64,000 nt of DNA from Pandoraea sputorum (lineage in GTDB: Bacteria > Pseudomonadota > Gammaproteobacteria > Burkholderiales > Burkholderiaceae), in the NCBI RefSeq assembly GCF_000814845.2, contig NZ_CP010431.2:2976001-3040000 (forward strand). The letters are read 5' to 3'. Positions 20,316-31,795 of the stretch are shown here, piece by piece. A program made the position numbers and the translations under genes. The notes below the pieces were generated by a model. It ran no database searches. It was not told the origin of the DNA and worked only from the letters and a program-made list of their open reading frames with translations. Each line of letters starts with the position of its first letter. Position 1 is the stretch's first letter.

Positions 20316-21095
20316 TTACGACAATCGCTGCCGCACGGCTTCAAACAAGCAAATAGCGGCGCACGCTGCGACGTTCAACGACTCCATCCCGCCCGGCTGA
20401 GGAATGCGGATCGGCGTCTGCACTCGCTCGAGCCAATGGGGCGACACGCCCGCCCCTTCGTTGCCGAAAACCCACGCCACCGGACTACGCAAATCCTGCT
20501 CGTAAAGCGACGTGCTCGCTTGCAAGCTTGTGGCCAGCAATGGCACCGACAGTCGCGGCGCCAGCGAATCCGGCGTGCAATGCTCGACGATGTTCAAAGA
20601 AAAATGTGCCCCCATACCCGAGCGCAACACCTTGCTGGACCAGGTAAGCGCAGTGCCTGACATGCAGTAGACGTCGCGCACGCCTGCGGCCGCCGCGCTG
20701 CGCAGGATCGAGCCTACGTTACCGGCATCCTGAACGGCATCGAGAATCACGCAATCCGTCGTCTGTGACGCCGGCAGACGCCCCGAAGGCATCTCCACCA
20801 CGAAGAGCAGCGACACGCCGTTGACCAGCGTCGACAACGGCTCGAACAGCGCCTCGGGCAAACACACGCGCCGATCCGCCTCGACCCGCGCCCAAATCTG
20901 CGCGACCTCGTCGTTATCCAACGCCGAGTCTGCCGCCACGCAAACGAGTGGCTGTCCTAGCGCGCCGAGATAGGCGTCAGCAAGATGCACGCCTTCGAGC
21001 AGCGTCTGGCCCAGCTTGCGGCGCTGCTGGTTCGACTGCGCGAGTAACTTCAGGCGCTTGTAGAAGGGATTGTCTTTGGAACTGATGAGCTTCAT
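20316..21095 (-). CDS. TrmH/SpoU family RNA 2'-O-methyltransferase
   Basis: This 259-residue SPOUT-class enzyme transfers methyl from S-adenosylmethionine to a ribose of rRNA or tRNA. An N-terminal substrate-binding domain ([26 protein letters not shown]) leads into the knotted catalytic domain. Its three motifs are visible: [31 protein letters not shown], and [20 protein letters not shown]. The RNA target cannot be assigned. Its ATG overlaps the rnhB stop codon (ATGA), so it is the last gene of the lpx cluster. Confidence 0.9.
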   Translation of the reverse strand: MKLISSKDNPFYKRLKLLAQSNQQRRKLGQTLLEGVHLADAYLGALGQPLVCVAADSALDNDEVAQIWARVEADRRVCLPEALFEPLSTLVNGVSLLFVVEMPSGRLPASQTTDCVILDAVQDAGNVGSILRSAAAAGVRDVYCMSGTALTWSSKVLRSGMGAHFSLNIVEHCTPDSLAPRLSVPLLATSLQASTSLYEQDLRSPVAWVFGNEGAGVSPHWLERVQTPIRIPQPGGMESLNVAACAAICLFEAVRQRLS

Positions 21096-21841
21096 GACGT
21101 ACGGACCACGCGTGACACCGTCAACGCGCCGAAAATTTCAAACGCTTCGCGCACAGGCGCAAACGACTGGCGGTGATGCGGACTCGGTCCGTGGGTGCGA
21201 AGCGCTTCGAGGTGCCTGGGCGTACCGTATCCGACGTGCTCGTCGAAACCATACTGCGGAAACTCCTCGTGAAGTGCCGCCAATTGACGGTCACGTGTAA
21301 CTTTCGCCAGAATCGACGCCGCCGAAATCGCGGGCACCTTGTCGTCCCCCTTGATCACGGCTTCGGCACGCATCGGCAACACCGGGCACCGATTGCCATC
21401 GATAAGCGCCAATGCTGGCACGCGCGAAAGTCCGTTCACCGCACGCTGCATGGCGAGCATCGTCGCATGAAGGATATTCAGAGAATCGATTTCCGCCACG
21501 CTCGCCTCGGCGATACAAAATGCCAGCGAGCGCTCGACGATTTCCTCGTAAAGCGCCTCGCGACGAAGCGCGGTGAGCTTCTTCGAGTCAGCCAGCCCTT
21601 TGATCGGGCGCGACGGGTCGAGAATCACCGCCGCTGTCACGACCGGACCGGCCAGCGGTCCGCGACCGACTTCGTCGACGCCGCAGGTCAGATCGGCTGC
21701 GATATCCGCGAACAGATCGAACGTCATCTGCGCAGTCGTAGCTTTCACCGTACGCGTGCGGGGCTTCACGGCGGGAGACGTTACGCTATCGCTCACGGAA
21801 GTTTTACGCGTCGTGCGACGCACTTTCACGTCGTCCGTCAT
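21092..21841 (-). CDS. rnhB: Ribonuclease HII
   Basis: It removes ribonucleotides and RNA of RNA-DNA hybrids. ATG 21841 (4-bp ATGA overlap with lpxB) gives 249 residues. The first ~50 residues are a Thr/Arg/Lys-rich extension ([19 protein letters not shown]) ahead of the catalytic domain, which begins [20 protein letters not shown] with the metal-binding Asp-Glu pair. Other landmarks are [34 protein letters not shown] and [11 protein letters not shown]. The extension is longer than in E. coli RNase HII (about 200 residues). Confidence 0.95.
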   Translation of the reverse strand: MTDDVKVRRTTRKTSVSDSVTSPAVKPRTRTVKATTAQMTFDLFADIAADLTCGVDEVGRGPLAGPVVTAAVILDPSRPIKGLADSKKLTALRREALYEEIVERSLAFCIAEASVAEIDSLNILHATMLAMQRAVNGLSRVPALALIDGNRCPVLPMRAEAVIKGDDKVPAISAASILAKVTRDRQLAALHEEFPQYGFDEHVGYGTPRHLEALRTHGPSPHHRQSFAPVREAFEIFGALTVSRVVRTS

Positions 21842-23013
21842 AGCCGTCCCTTTTCGCGCAGTACGCGCTCGATGACCTCTGCCGAGCGTGCCGCCGTGTT
21901 CTGACGCAATTCCTCGTGAATCTTCGTGAAACGCGCTTGCAACGATGCGCGCAGCGCCGGATCGGTCAATTGCTGCCAGACGGCATCGGCCAGGGCTTCC
22001 GGCGTTGCGAAATGCTGCAAAAGCTCTGGCACGACGAATTCGCCGCACAGAATGTTCGGCAAGCCGACGTAAGGCAAATAGCCCTGACGCTTCATGATCT
22101 GCGCCGTCAGCCAGGGCACCTTGTACGAGATCACCATTGGCTTCTTGTACAGCGCGGCCTCCAGCGTTGCTGTACCGCTAGCAAGAAGCACGCTGTCTGC
22201 GGCTTCCAATGCCAGCGGTGCGCGTCCGTCGATCACCGTCAGATTGAGGTCGCTGTGGGCATCGAAAATCGGCTGCATCAGCACGCGCAGACGAGGCGTT
22301 GCAACCGGCAGGACGAATCGAATCGACGGCTCTCGCTTGGCTAACAAACGCATCGCCGCAAAAAACACCGGCGTGAGACGCTGCACTTCAGACGTACGGC
22401 TACCCGGCAGAATCGCAACGACAGGCCCGTCGCCCTGAAGTCCCAATGTGGCGCGCGCCCCCGCGACGTCGGGCACCATCGGAATCTTGTCCGCCATCGG
22501 ATGACCGACAAACGTGGCGTCAATTCCAGCGCGGTGATAGATCTCTGGCTCGAACGGAAACAGGCACAGCATGTGATCGACGGCGCGCTTGATCTTCTTA
22601 ATGCGTCCGCCGCGCCACGCCCAGATCGACGGACTCACAAAGTGAATCGTCGGGATGCCCGCTTCACGCAGCTTGATTTCGAGATCGAAGTTGAAATCCG
22701 GCGCATCGAAGCCAACGAACGCGACCGGCTTTTCCGCCAGCCAGCGCTCGCGCAATTGCTTTCGAATCGAGAGGATTTCGCGCAGATGCTTGATGACTTC
22801 GACGTAGCCCATGACGGAGAGCTTGTCGATCGGCCAATAGGCGTCGAAGCCCTCTTGCGCCATATGCGGACCACCGACACCCGCGTAGGCGATGTCGGCC
22901 GGAAGACTCTGCTTGAGTCCGGCAAGCACGTTGCCGGCAATGAGATCGCCTGACAGCTCCCCGGCCACCATCGCCAGGGTTCGCTGGCCGGCGCCGGGAA
23001 GGGTCGGCGACAT
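21838..23013 (-). CDS. lpxB: Lipid-A-disaccharide synthase
   Basis: It joins UDP-2,3-diacylglucosamine and lipid X to make the lipid A disaccharide at the inner membrane. It has 391 residues, a GT-B type glycosyltransferase. Landmarks are [20 protein letters not shown] at the N-terminus, [32 protein letters not shown], and the sugar-nucleotide region [16 protein letters not shown]. It starts 3 bp after lpxA and overlaps rnhB by 4 bp. Confidence 0.96.
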   Translation of the reverse strand: MSPTLPGAGQRTLAMVAGELSGDLIAGNVLAGLKQSLPADIAYAGVGGPHMAQEGFDAYWPIDKLSVMGYVEVIKHLREILSIRKQLRERWLAEKPVAFVGFDAPDFNFDLEIKLREAGIPTIHFVSPSIWAWRGGRIKKIKRAVDHMLCLFPFEPEIYHRAGIDATFVGHPMADKIPMVPDVAGARATLGLQGDGPVVAILPGSRTSEVQRLTPVFFAAMRLLAKREPSIRFVLPVATPRLRVLMQPIFDAHSDLNLTVIDGRAPLALEAADSVLLASGTATLEAALYKKPMVISYKVPWLTAQIMKRQGYLPYVGLPNILCGEFVVPELLQHFATPEALADAVWQQLTDPALRASLQARFTKIHEELRQNTAARSAEVIERVLREKGRL

Positions 23014-23016
23014 AGG

Positions 23017-23808
23017 TCAGCGCACGATACCGCGCGTGCTTGCGTTGAGGAAATCGAGCAGTGCGCGCACTGCCTCGAAAACGTCCGGAGCGCCGGCATT
23101 GCCGAAGGCTTCGATCTGCACCTTGGCTTCGTCCAACGTCAACCCGCTCTTGTAGAGCAGCTTGTACGCGTGGCGCAGCGCCGTGATTGCATCGGCGGAA
23201 AAGCCGCGACGACGCAACCCTTCGACGTTGATGCCGTACGGTACCGCACGATCACCGGAAGCGATCACGAACGACGGCACGTCCTGCACGAGCACCGACG
23301 CACCGCCCACCATCGCGTGAGCACCGATACGCACGAACTGATGCACACCGGTCATACCGCCAATGATGGCCCAGTCGTCGACATGGACGTGGCCCGCCAA
23401 CTGCGCATTGCTCGAAAACACCGTGTGATTACCGACGTGGCAATCGTGCGCGATATGCACATAAGCCATGATCCAGTTATCGTTGCCGACACTCGTCAGG
23501 CCACCGTCCTGCACCGTACCGGTGTGGATGGTCGTGAATTCGCGAATCGTATTGCGGTCGCCGATGACGAGCTTGGTCGGCTCGCCCGCGTACTTCATAT
23601 CCTGCGGACTGCCACCGACCGACGCGAACGGGCCAATCTTGTTGCCCTCGCCCAGCGTCGTATGACCGTCGATCACCGTATGCGCAAGAATCTGTGTACC
23701 CGCACCGACCGTCACGTTCGGGCCGACAATCGCGTACGGACCGACAACGACATCGGCCGCCAGTTGCGCCTTCGGATCGACGACGGCTGTGGAATGAATG
23801 TTCGTCAT
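23017..23808 (-). CDS. lpxA: UDP-N-acetylglucosamine acyltransferase
   Basis: This enzyme carries out the first step of lipid A synthesis, 3-O-acylation of UDP-GlcNAc from acyl-ACP. It has 263 residues of left-handed beta-helix (hexapeptide repeats from [12 protein letters not shown] onward) and a C-terminal helical domain ([20 protein letters not shown]). The catalytic His lies in [18 protein letters not shown] 23808 gives the standard N-terminus [12 protein letters not shown]. It follows fabZ after 17 bp. Confidence 0.96.
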   Translation of the reverse strand: MTNIHSTAVVDPKAQLAADVVVGPYAIVGPNVTVGAGTQILAHTVIDGHTTLGEGNKIGPFASVGGSPQDMKYAGEPTKLVIGDRNTIREFTTIHTGTVQDGGLTSVGNDNWIMAYVHIAHDCHVGNHTVFSSNAQLAGHVHVDDWAIIGGMTGVHQFVRIGAHAMVGGASVLVQDVPSFVIASGDRAVPYGINVEGLRRRGFSADAITALRHAYKLLYKSGLTLDEAKVQIEAFGNAGAPDVFEAVRALLDFLNASTRGIVR

Positions 23809-23825
23809 GAGCGTCTCAGTTCCGG

Positions 23826-24284
23826 TTATTCGCCGTTCTTCTTGACCATGCACATGAACTCGGCTTCGGCAGCCAGCTTGCCATCCACCGTTGCCTCACC
23901 CTTGAACTTATAAAAGCCGCGCTTGTGGCTGATGAAATCGACCGAGAGAATGAGCTGATCACCCGGTTCGACCGGACGCTTGAAGCGTACGTTCTCGATA
24001 CCCACGAAATAATAGAGCGTGTTTTCGTCGTGCACCGCCTCTTCCGAGAAAGTGAGCAACGCTGCGGCCTGCGCCAACGCTTCAACGATCAGCACACCCG
24101 GCATCACCGGACGCTGCGGGTAATGGCCGGTGAAGTACGGCTCATTGATCGTGACGTTCTTGATGACCTTGATGTTCTTGTGCGGCTCCAGTCCGATCAC
24201 GCGATCCACCATCAGCATCGGATACCGATGCGGCAGCAGCTTCATGATCTTGTGGATGTCGATAGTAATAGTGGTCTCGCTCAT
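23826..24284 (-). CDS. fabZ: 3-hydroxyacyl-[acyl-carrier-protein] dehydratase FabZ
   Basis: It dehydrates beta-hydroxyacyl-ACP in fatty-acid elongation, competing with LpxA/LpxD for hydroxyacyl-ACP. It is 152 residues, a hot-dog fold. Active-site His and Glu are visible in [20 protein letters not shown]. The N-terminal [20 protein letters not shown] is conserved. The ATG overlaps the lpxD stop (ATGA). Confidence 0.97.
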   Translation of the reverse strand: MSETTITIDIHKIMKLLPHRYPMLMVDRVIGLEPHKNIKVIKNVTINEPYFTGHYPQRPVMPGVLIVEALAQAAALLTFSEEAVHDENTLYYFVGIENVRFKRPVEPGDQLILSVDFISHKRGFYKFKGEATVDGKLAAEAEFMCMVKKNGE

Positions 24285-25387
24285 TTATCTTGCAGGTCCT
24301 TGACCTTCGCTTCAAGTTGACGCACGCGGTCGCGCATCTTGTCCAGATTGCGCATGATCGCCGCGTTTTTATTCCATTCTGCGTTCGGGATCGCCGGAAA
24401 CGCGCTGGTGTAAGTGCCCGGGCCGGGAATCGATTTCGATACACCCGACTTTGCCGTCACGATGACCTTGTCTCCAAGCGTCACATGGCCCGCAATGCCG
24501 ACGTTGCCGCCCAACATGCAGAATTTACCGATCGTGCTGCTCCCGGCAATACCGGTGCATGCTGCAATGACCGTAAAGGCGCCAACGCGCACGTTGTGCG
24601 CGATCTGTACCTGATTGTCGATCTTGCAACCGCGCTCGATCACGGTATCCGCCATGGCGCCACGGTCAATGGTCGTCGACGCGCCGATCTCGACGTCATC
24701 TTCGATCACCGCACGCCCCACCTGCGGAATCTTCACCCATTCGCCGCCTGTCGCGGAGAAATCGGGCGCAAAACCAAACCCGTCCGAACCGATGACCGTG
24801 CCTGCGTGAATCACGCAACGCGCACCGATCACACTCGTGTGATAAAGCGTGGCATTCGGATAGACGAGCACATCGTCGCCCAGCGTCGTGCCCCGGCCGA
24901 CGAACACATTCGCCATCAGACGGACACGCTCGCCCAGACGCACGCCCGCTTCGATCACGACGTTCGGTCCGATTACGCACGAAGCCGGCACGACGGCGGA
25001 CGCATCGACGACAGCACTTGGATGGACGCTAGCAGGCGGCACCGGTGTCGCCGCGTCGGCGAACATCTGTGCCACGCGGGCGAAGTACGCGTACGGATTC
25101 GGCGCGACGATCCACGCACGGCCTTCATGCGAAGGCAGCTTGTCGAAGTCTGCTTTGGAGAGAATGACAGCAGCCGCGCCCGAGTTGGGCACTTCCGCCA
25201 GATAAAGCGGATTGGACAGGAAGGCCAGTTGCTTTGCGCCCGCGCGATCAAGCGGCGCCAGGCCTTCGACGGCAACGTTGCCATCGCCCACCAGCTCGCC
25301 GCCAAAGCGTGCGACCAGTTGGGCCAGTGTGACCGATGGCACAGATGGAGTAGACGACGATCCCGACATCGAATGCACGCCCGTCAC
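24281..25387 (-). CDS. lpxD: UDP-3-O-acylglucosamine N-acyltransferase
   Basis: This third-step enzyme of lipid A synthesis N-acylates the deacetylated sugar. A full-length 362-368 residues carries an N-terminal uridine-binding domain ([20 protein letters not shown]), a hexapeptide beta-helix ([20 protein letters not shown] onward) and a C-terminal helix ([19 protein letters not shown]). The catalytic His region reads [16 protein letters not shown]. Two starts are possible: GTG 25387, which overlaps the skp stop (GTGA), or ATG 25369. Neither has a strong ribosome binding site. Confidence 0.94.
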   Translation of the reverse strand: MTGVHSMSGSSSTPSVPSVTLAQLVARFGGELVGDGNVAVEGLAPLDRAGAKQLAFLSNPLYLAEVPNSGAAAVILSKADFDKLPSHEGRAWIVAPNPYAYFARVAQMFADAATPVPPASVHPSAVVDASAVVPASCVIGPNVVIEAGVRLGERVRLMANVFVGRGTTLGDDVLVYPNATLYHTSVIGARCVIHAGTVIGSDGFGFAPDFSATGGEWVKIPQVGRAVIEDDVEIGASTTIDRGAMADTVIERGCKIDNQVQIAHNVRVGAFTVIAACTGIAGSSTIGKFCMLGGNVGIAGHVTLGDKVIVTAKSGVSKSIPGPGTYTSAFPAIPNAEWNKNAAIMRNLDKMRDRVRQLEAKVKDLQDK

Positions 25388-25920
25388 TTGCCGCTGGTGC
25401 CGCCACCCGAACTTGCGTTCAGCGTCTTGAGCACCTTGTCCGTAATGTCGATACGCGGGCTGACGTAGACCGCTTCCTGCACGATCAGATCGTACTTGTC
25501 CGCCTCGGCAATCTGCTTGATGACGCGGTTCGCGCGATCGAGCACGGCCGCGAGTTCTTCGTTACGACGCTGGTTCAGGTCTTCACGGAACTCGCGTTGC
25601 TTACGCTGAAATTCGGTGTCGGCAGCGGCCAGATCACGCTGACGCTTGGCGCGCTCGGCGTCGCTCAACGTCGGATTGTCCTTGTCGAGCTTGTCCGACA
25701 TCGCCTTGAGACGTTGAGCCATGTCTTGCAGCGCCTTGTCCCGTGTGGAGAACTCAGCCTCAAGTTTGGCTTGTGCGGCCTTGGCCGGCGTGGAATCGCG
25801 CAGAATGCGATCCGAATTCACAGCGGCGATGCGCGCATCCTGAGCCGTGGCAGCAAAGGCCGCACCGGCCAGCAACGCCGCGGCGACGCCGCGAAGGCAA
25901 TGCTTACGGATACCGTTCAA
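25384..25920 (-). CDS. skp: Periplasmic chaperone Skp/OmpH
   Basis: This periplasmic holdase delivers unfolded outer-membrane proteins to the BAM complex. The start is a TTG at 25920, preceded 7 bp upstream by AAGGGG (25928-25933). It yields 178 residues with a clean signal peptide ([17 protein letters not shown]). The mature part is the charged, helical arm region ([40 protein letters not shown]) of the OmpH fold. No ATG fits: the open frame further upstream has no ATG near the signal peptide and overlaps bamA. It lies between bamA and lpxD, as in E. coli. Confidence 0.93.
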   Translation of the reverse strand: MNGIRKHCLRGVAAALLAGAAFAATAQDARIAAVNSDRILRDSTPAKAAQAKLEAEFSTRDKALQDMAQRLKAMSDKLDKDNPTLSDAERAKRQRDLAAADTEFQRKQREFREDLNQRRNEELAAVLDRANRVIKQIAEADKYDLIVQEAVYVSPRIDITDKVLKTLNASSGGGTSGK

Positions 25921-25972
25921 TGTATTACCCCTTACAACGATGAAACGTTCGGAACCGGTCGATCTGCCGTTA

Positions 25973-28276
25973 TTAGAACGACGTACCGACCTGGAACTGG
26001 AATTTCTGATACTGGTCGCCCGTCTTCTTGACGAGCGGGAAGCCCATCGAGAGCTTGAGCGGGCCAATCGGTGAAATCCACGACAGACCGAAACCGTAAG
26101 AATAGCGCAGGTTATTGAAGGTAATCGCCTGGCCGTTATCGAACACGTTACCGCCGTCGAAGAACGTAAAGATGCGCAGCGTACGATCGTAACCCGTGCC
26201 CGGCAGCGGGAACGTCAGTTCGACGTTACCGATCAGCTTCGATGCACCCCCCAGCGGTTCGCCGTTCGTGTCCTTCGGACCCAGCGAGCTCGGCTCATAA
26301 CCACGCACCGAACCGATACCGCCCGCGAAGTAGTTCTTGAAAATCGGGAACGGCTGACCGCCCATACCGTGGCCGTAGCCCACTTCGCCGTTCAGCGCCA
26401 GCGTAAAGCCGCGGCTCACCGGGTAGTAGTACTGGTGCTGATAGTACGCGCGGAAGTACTTGGTCGTTCCGATCGGCGTACCGATTTCGATGTTCGCCTG
26501 CTGGTAGTGACCACGGTTCGGGATCAGCGCGCTGTCACGCGAGTCGCGCGACCAGCCCACCGTCAGCGGATAGTTGTTGCTGACGTAACCGAACTGGTTG
26601 GCATAGTCGATGTAGCGTTGCGGCGTCGTGCCGTCGCTCGTCAGATGCAGACGCGTCTGTTCGAAGCCCAGACCGAAGAAGACCGTGTCGACTTCCGAGA
26701 ACGGCACGCCGAACTTCAGGTTGCCGCCCAGCGTATTGATACGGAAATCCGAATCGCTGGTCAGCAGCAGCGGCTGATACGTACGGTAGTAGATGTCGGT
26801 AATACGGCTCACACCGTCAACCGTGAAATACGGGTCGACTTGCGTTACGGCCAACGTACGATACGTCTTACCGGTGTTCACGTTCACGGACAGCGACGTA
26901 CCTGAGCCGAACACGTTGTCCTGGCTGATACCTGCCTGCAACACCACCTTGTCGGTCGAGGAGAAGCCGGCACCGACGTTGATCGTGCCCGTCGGCTTTT
27001 CTTCCACCTTCACCTGGAGGTCGACCTGATCGTTCGAACCGGCCACCGGCTCGGTCGTGACGTTCACGTCGGTGAAGTAGCCCAGACGGTTGATACGGTC
27101 CTGCGACAGCTTCAGGCGGTCGGCGTCGTACCACGAGCTCTCGAGCTGACGCAGTTCGCGGCGAATCACTTCGTCACGCGTACGCGAGTTGCCGACGATG
27201 TTGATCTTGCGCACGTACACACGACGGCCCGGATCGATCGACAGATTGAGCGCGACGGTGTGGTTGTTACGGTCGATGTTCGGTTGGGCGTTCACGTTCG
27301 CAAACGCGAAACCATAGTTGCCCAACAAATCGGAGATGGCTTTCGTGCTCGCCTGCAGTTTGGCCGCCGAGAAGGTATCGCCGGCCTTGAGTTGGATGAG
27401 CTTCTGGATGTCGTCTTGCTTACCGAGCATTTCGCCCGTCAGCTTGACGTCCGACACCTTGTAGGGCTCGCCTTCGTGAATGTTGATCGTGAGGAACATC
27501 TCGTCCTTGTCCGGCGTAATCGAGACGTCGGTGGAGTCGATGTTGAATTCCAGATAACCGCGGTTCAGATAGAACGAACGCAGCTTTTCCAGATCGCCCG
27601 TGAGCTTGTCCTTCGAGTACAGGTCGTTCTTCGAATACCACGACAGCCAGTTCGGCGTGCCCAGTTCCATCTCGGCCGTCAGGTCCGACGACGAGAAGGC
27701 CTTGTTGCCCACGAAGTTGATCTGCTGAATCGTCGCCTTCGGACCTTCCGTCACGGCGAACTGGATGCCCACGCGATTGCGCTCGAGCGGCGTGATCGTC
27801 GTCTTGACCTCGGCAGCGTAGTAACCGCGCGTAAGGTATTGACGCTTAAGTTCTTGCTCAGACTTGTCGAGCAGGTTGCGGTCGAAGGTGCGACCTTCAG
27901 TCAGGCCGACCGAGCGCAGTGCCTTCTTCAGACCGTCTTTGTCGAATTCCTTGATGCCGAGGAAGTCGATGGAAGCAATTGCGGGACGCTCGTTGACGTG
28001 CACCACCAGCACGCTGCCCTGCGCTTCAACGCTCACGTCCGAGAACAGGCCCGTGGCATAAAGGGCACGAATTGCTTCGGTGCCCTTATCATCGTTGAAC
28101 TTGTCACCGGGTTTGACCGGCAGGTACGAGAAGACAGTACCGGGTTCAATACGCTGCAAGCCCTCCACTCGGATATCCTTGACCACAAACGGCTCGACGG
28201 CCCGTGCCAGGAAACTGTGTGCCGCCAGAACCGCAATCACCAGGGTCTTCGGAACAAGGTGGTATTTATTCGACAA
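25973..28276 (-). CDS. bamA: Outer membrane protein assembly factor BamA
   Basis: This is the essential Omp85 insertase of the BAM complex. The 767-residue precursor has signal peptide TLVIAVLAAHSFLARA, five POTRA domains (from FVVKDIRVEGLQRIEPGTVF to about residue 425), and a 16-strand barrel with the VRGYEPSSLG motif. It ends in Phe (FQFQVGTSF), the expected C-terminal insertion signal. The start is TTG 28276 with GGGGAAG just upstream; the next Met is far inside the POTRA region. rseP precedes it and skp follows. Confidence 0.97.
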   Translation of the reverse strand: MSNKYHLVPKTLVIAVLAAHSFLARAVEPFVVKDIRVEGLQRIEPGTVFSYLPVKPGDKFNDDKGTEAIRALYATGLFSDVSVEAQGSVLVVHVNERPAIASIDFLGIKEFDKDGLKKALRSVGLTEGRTFDRNLLDKSEQELKRQYLTRGYYAAEVKTTITPLERNRVGIQFAVTEGPKATIQQINFVGNKAFSSSDLTAEMELGTPNWLSWYSKNDLYSKDKLTGDLEKLRSFYLNRGYLEFNIDSTDVSITPDKDEMFLTINIHEGEPYKVSDVKLTGEMLGKQDDIQKLIQLKAGDTFSAAKLQASTKAISDLLGNYGFAFANVNAQPNIDRNNHTVALNLSIDPGRRVYVRKINIVGNSRTRDEVIRRELRQLESSWYDADRLKLSQDRINRLGYFTDVNVTTEPVAGSNDQVDLQVKVEEKPTGTINVGAGFSSTDKVVLQAGISQDNVFGSGTSLSVNVNTGKTYRTLAVTQVDPYFTVDGVSRITDIYYRTYQPLLLTSDSDFRINTLGGNLKFGVPFSEVDTVFFGLGFEQTRLHLTSDGTTPQRYIDYANQFGYVSNNYPLTVGWSRDSRDSALIPNRGHYQQANIEIGTPIGTTKYFRAYYQHQYYYPVSRGFTLALNGEVGYGHGMGGQPFPIFKNYFAGGIGSVRGYEPSSLGPKDTNGEPLGGASKLIGNVELTFPLPGTGYDRTLRIFTFFDGGNVFDNGQAITFNNLRYSYGFGLSWISPIGPLKLSMGFPLVKKTGDQYQKFQFQVGTSF

Positions 28277-28349
28277 CTTGCTTCCCCAAGAAACAATTGA
28301 ATCGTAAAAACTCGGATTTGCCTGCGACCGGCAGGCACGTGACGCTGTC

Positions 28350-29741
28350 CTAGTGCAACAACTTCGACAGGTCGTTGAAAAGTGCTACGGCAGAGAGCGC
28401 AAGGATGCAAACGATGCCCACTCGTTGCAGCGCGCCCTGCCACCGTTCGGAAACTGCCCGACCGGTAATCGCTTCGACCGCATAATATAACAGATAGCCA
28501 CCGTCCAAAACCGGAATCGGCAATAGATTCAATACGCCGAGGCTAATGCTGACAAGCGCCAGAAAGGCGATGAAATAATCCAGACCGAGCCGAGCCGAAC
28601 GCCCTGCGTAATCCGCAATCGTCACCGGACCGCTCAGATTCTTGAGCGATGCCTGCCCAATGATCATCTTCCCAAACATGCGCACGCTGAAGGCTGTCAC
28701 ATCCCACGTGCGCTGCGCCCCGCGGCCAATCGCCTCGAATAGCCCGTAGCGGACGGTCACCGAATCGACCTGACTGGCCAGCGCTGCGCCGATCTTGCCC
28801 ACACGCTCGCCCCCCGTCGTTGCCGAATCGACTTCCACATTCGGCGTCAGTGTGACGTTTTGAGGGCTGCCGTCCCGGCGCACCGTCAGGGTCATCGGCT
28901 TGCCCGGGTGGGCACGAACGGCATCGACGAGCGCCTTGGCGGACGTCACCGGACTGCCATCCACCGCCGTAATCTCGTCGCCCACGCGTAACCCGGCAAG
29001 TCCGGCAGCACCGCCTGCGATGATCTGTCCTACCTTGACGCGCGCTGAGGGCACCAGGCCCAGACGCTGCATGAAGTCCTGTTCGCCATCTGCGTCGAAA
29101 TGCTGCCCGGCCGCGTCCAGCGTGTATTCCGCACGGCCATCGCGCGTGCGCGCCACCAGCGTCACGCGCTGCCCTTCGATCATCGGGTCGACCAGGCGCC
29201 AGCGAAGATCTTCCCAGGAACGCACTGCCGCTTCCTCGCCGACGGCCTCATCGGGACTTCGGCCGTTTTCCCGCACCCCGGTGATCAGTTCGCCGCCGGA
29301 CAACCCTGCACGGGCTGCAAGCGTGCCGGCCGCAGGCGGCGCGATTCGCGCGACAGGCTCCGCCACCCCCGCCAGATTCAGGCTCGCATAGAGGGCAATG
29401 GCAAGGAGGAAGTTGGCGACCGGACCGGCCGCCACAATGGCGAAACGCTTGTAGACAGACTTTTGATTGAACGCACGCGCCCGGTCTTCCGGGGCGACGA
29501 TCTGCGTTTCGTCACGCTCGTCAAGCATGCGGACGTAACCGCCGAGCGGCAATGCGCAGACCGTCCATTCGGTGCGGTCCCGCCCCATCGTCCATTTGAG
29601 GAGCGGCGTCCCGAAGCCCACCGAGAATCGCAGAACCTTCACGCCGCAAAGCCTTGCGACCGTGTAGTGGCCCAACTCATGGAACACCACCAGAACACCA
29701 ATGGCGATGGCGAACGCTAGCAACGTGGTCAGCAGATTCAT
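28350..29741 (-). CDS. rseP: Site-2 zinc protease RseP
   Basis: This inner-membrane intramembrane protease cleaves anti-sigma factors in the envelope stress response. It has 463 residues. The zinc motif HELGH is at residues 21-25 in the first helix. Two PDZ-like regions follow (AGLSGGELITGVRENG; AGLAGLRVGDEITAVDGSPV). The second metal-ligand motif NLLPIPVLDGGYLLYYAVE is in a late helix. It sits between dxr and bamA, the standard order. Confidence 0.96.
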   Translation of the reverse strand: MNLLTTLLAFAIAIGVLVVFHELGHYTVARLCGVKVLRFSVGFGTPLLKWTMGRDRTEWTVCALPLGGYVRMLDERDETQIVAPEDRARAFNQKSVYKRFAIVAAGPVANFLLAIALYASLNLAGVAEPVARIAPPAAGTLAARAGLSGGELITGVRENGRSPDEAVGEEAAVRSWEDLRWRLVDPMIEGQRVTLVARTRDGRAEYTLDAAGQHFDADGEQDFMQRLGLVPSARVKVGQIIAGGAAGLAGLRVGDEITAVDGSPVTSAKALVDAVRAHPGKPMTLTVRRDGSPQNVTLTPNVEVDSATTGGERVGKIGAALASQVDSVTVRYGLFEAIGRGAQRTWDVTAFSVRMFGKMIIGQASLKNLSGPVTIADYAGRSARLGLDYFIAFLALVSISLGVLNLLPIPVLDGGYLLYYAVEAITGRAVSERWQGALQRVGIVCILALSAVALFNDLSKLLH

Positions 29742-29783
29742 GAGCGGACGAGCCCCGGGGAAATTACGACATGGGCAGCGGCG

Positions 29784-30983
29784 TCAGGAACGCGCTGGTG
29801 CAGGCAAACCGGCAACGATCTCCGTCGCGAGTTCGCGGGCACGATGGTCGGCTTCAAGCACGACCTCGAGCGAGGTGGCCTCACCCACGGCGACGGTGTC
29901 GAGCACGCGCTCGACCACCTGCGCAATCGCGGTGAAACGGATGCGTCCTTCTAGGAACGCCGCCACGGCCACTTCGTTGGATGCATTGAGCAAAGCACCC
30001 GCCGTACCGCCGCGATGCAGCGTGTCGAACGCCAGACGCAGACATGGGAAACGGCGCAGATCCGGCGCCTCAAAGGTCAGCTTGCCGATGTCCGCGAGAT
30101 TAAGTCCGGCAACACCAGACGTCACCCGATCGGGAAACGCCAACGCGTGAGCGATCGGCGTGCGCATATCGGGGTTGCCAAGCTGCGCCAGTGTCGAGCC
30201 ATCTGTGTACGTGACCATCGAGTGAATCACGCTTTGCGGATGAATCAGTACCTCGATCTTCTCCGGCGGCATATTGAACAGCCAGTGCGCCTCAATGACT
30301 TCAAGGCCCTTGTTCATCATGCTCGCCGAGTCCACCGAGATCTTGCGGCCCATCACCCAGTTCGGATGCGCGCATGCTTCGTCGGGCGTCACATTCTCGA
30401 GCGACGCCAGCTCGCGCTCACGGAACGGGCCACCCGAAGCGGTCAGCACCAGTTTCTCGACACCACGTGTCGAAATACGGTTCTCCCCGGCGACTTGCGG
30501 CAAGCATTGGAAAATGGCGTTGTGTTCGCTATCGAGCGGCAGCAACGTGGCGCCCGCGCGCTCTGCGGTCGCCATGAACAACGCACCGGAAAGCACCAGT
30601 GACTCTTTGTTCGCGAGCAGAATGCGCTTGCCTGCGCGTGCAGCAGCGAGCGTCGATTGCAGACCTGCCGCACCCACGATCGCCGCCACAACCATCGTGA
30701 CCTCGCCGGCCTCGGCGATTTCGATCAGCGCTTGCGGGCCATACGTCACGTCGATCTTCAGGCCCGCCTCGGCCAGACGCGCCGACAGCGCGCGTGCGCC
30801 ATCTGCATCGGCCACGACCGCCACTTGCGGACGATGAGCGACACACTGCTCAAAAAGACGATCGAGATTACGGTGCGCCGACAGCGCATAGACCGAGAAG
30901 CGATCCGGATGACGCCCCACGACATCGAGCGTGCTAACGCCAATGGAGCCAGTGGAGCCGAGAATGGAAAGACGTTGCGACAT
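29784..30983 (-). CDS. dxr: 1-deoxy-D-xylulose-5-phosphate reductoisomerase
   Basis: It is the second step of the MEP isoprenoid pathway, with NADPH as cofactor, and supplies the precursors that UppS elongates. It has 399 residues. Landmarks are the NADPH-binding [29 protein letters not shown], the metal/substrate motif [15 protein letters not shown], and [23 protein letters not shown] 30983 is 2 bp from the cdsA stop region, so the pair is tightly coupled. Confidence 0.97.
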   Translation of the reverse strand: MSQRLSILGSTGSIGVSTLDVVGRHPDRFSVYALSAHRNLDRLFEQCVAHRPQVAVVADADGARALSARLAEAGLKIDVTYGPQALIEIAEAGEVTMVVAAIVGAAGLQSTLAAARAGKRILLANKESLVLSGALFMATAERAGATLLPLDSEHNAIFQCLPQVAGENRISTRGVEKLVLTASGGPFRERELASLENVTPDEACAHPNWVMGRKISVDSASMMNKGLEVIEAHWLFNMPPEKIEVLIHPQSVIHSMVTYTDGSTLAQLGNPDMRTPIAHALAFPDRVTSGVAGLNLADIGKLTFEAPDLRRFPCLRLAFDTLHRGGTAGALLNASNEVAVAAFLEGRIRFTAIAQVVERVLDTVAVGEATSLEVVLEADHRARELATEIVAGLPAPARS

Positions 30984-30985
30984 GA

Positions 30986-31795
30986 TCAGACGAAGAGCAT
31001 AGCCAGTGGGAGCACCGGGAGCAGCGCATCGATTCGATCGAGCACACCGCCATGACCGGGCAGCAGCGCGCTGGAATCCTTCACGCCGGCTTGCCGCTTG
31101 AGTTGAGATTCGAACAGATCGCCTACGACCGAGAAAGCCACCAGCACCGTCAACGCCAATGCGCCGAGTGCGAGGCCCAACGTGCTGGCGAGATGAGAAA
31201 CGATGGTCGGCGCCTGCAATCCGCTGACGAGCACTGCCGCAGCAATCACGAGGACCAGCAGCCACCCGCCGATAGCACCTTCCCACGACTTTCCGGGACT
31301 GATGGACGGCGCGAGCTTGCGTTTGCCGAAAGCTCGTCCGGCGAAATAAGCGCCGGTGTCGGCGAGCCAAACGATGATGAGCACCGACAGCAGGAAGGCG
31401 ACGCCACGCTCACGCGCGAGACAAAGCGCCTGCCAGGCGGCAATCAGCAATACCGGCCCAGCCACCAGCAACAGACCACGCCACGCGCCTTGCGTCGCGG
31501 GCTTACGTGCGAGGGTGTAGGGTCCGGCGAGAATCCAGAAGACAGCGGCCGGTTTGAGCCAGATCGACGACAGCGTCCAGCCCCCTGCCCAGGTCAGCCC
31601 GACACCCAACAGGGCCAGCGCGCCATAAAAAACGGCACCCGTGCCGTTCAGTCCGACCAAACGCCCCCACTCCCACCCGGCGGCAGCAACGATAACGGCC
31701 GCGAGCAGCGCGAACTGCGCCGGCGTACCGACGAAGATCACGGGCAAAAGGATGGCAAGAAGTACGACAGCGGTAATAACGCGTGTCTTGAGCAT
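30986..31795 (-). CDS. cdsA: Phosphatidate cytidylyltransferase
   Basis: It makes CDP-diacylglycerol, the common precursor of phospholipids, in the inner membrane. It has 269 residues with multiple hydrophobic helices beginning [20 protein letters not shown]. The family signature is at the C-terminus, [20 protein letters not shown], preceded by [13 protein letters not shown]. Its start overlaps the uppS stop codon by one base. Confidence 0.95.
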   Translation of the reverse strand: MLKTRVITAVVLLAILLPVIFVGTPAQFALLAAVIVAAAGWEWGRLVGLNGTGAVFYGALALLGVGLTWAGGWTLSSIWLKPAAVFWILAGPYTLARKPATQGAWRGLLLVAGPVLLIAAWQALCLARERGVAFLLSVLIIVWLADTGAYFAGRAFGKRKLAPSISPGKSWEGAIGGWLLVLVIAAAVLVSGLQAPTIVSHLASTLGLALGALALTVLVAFSVVGDLFESQLKRQAGVKDSSALLPGHGGVLDRIDALLPVLPLAMLFV

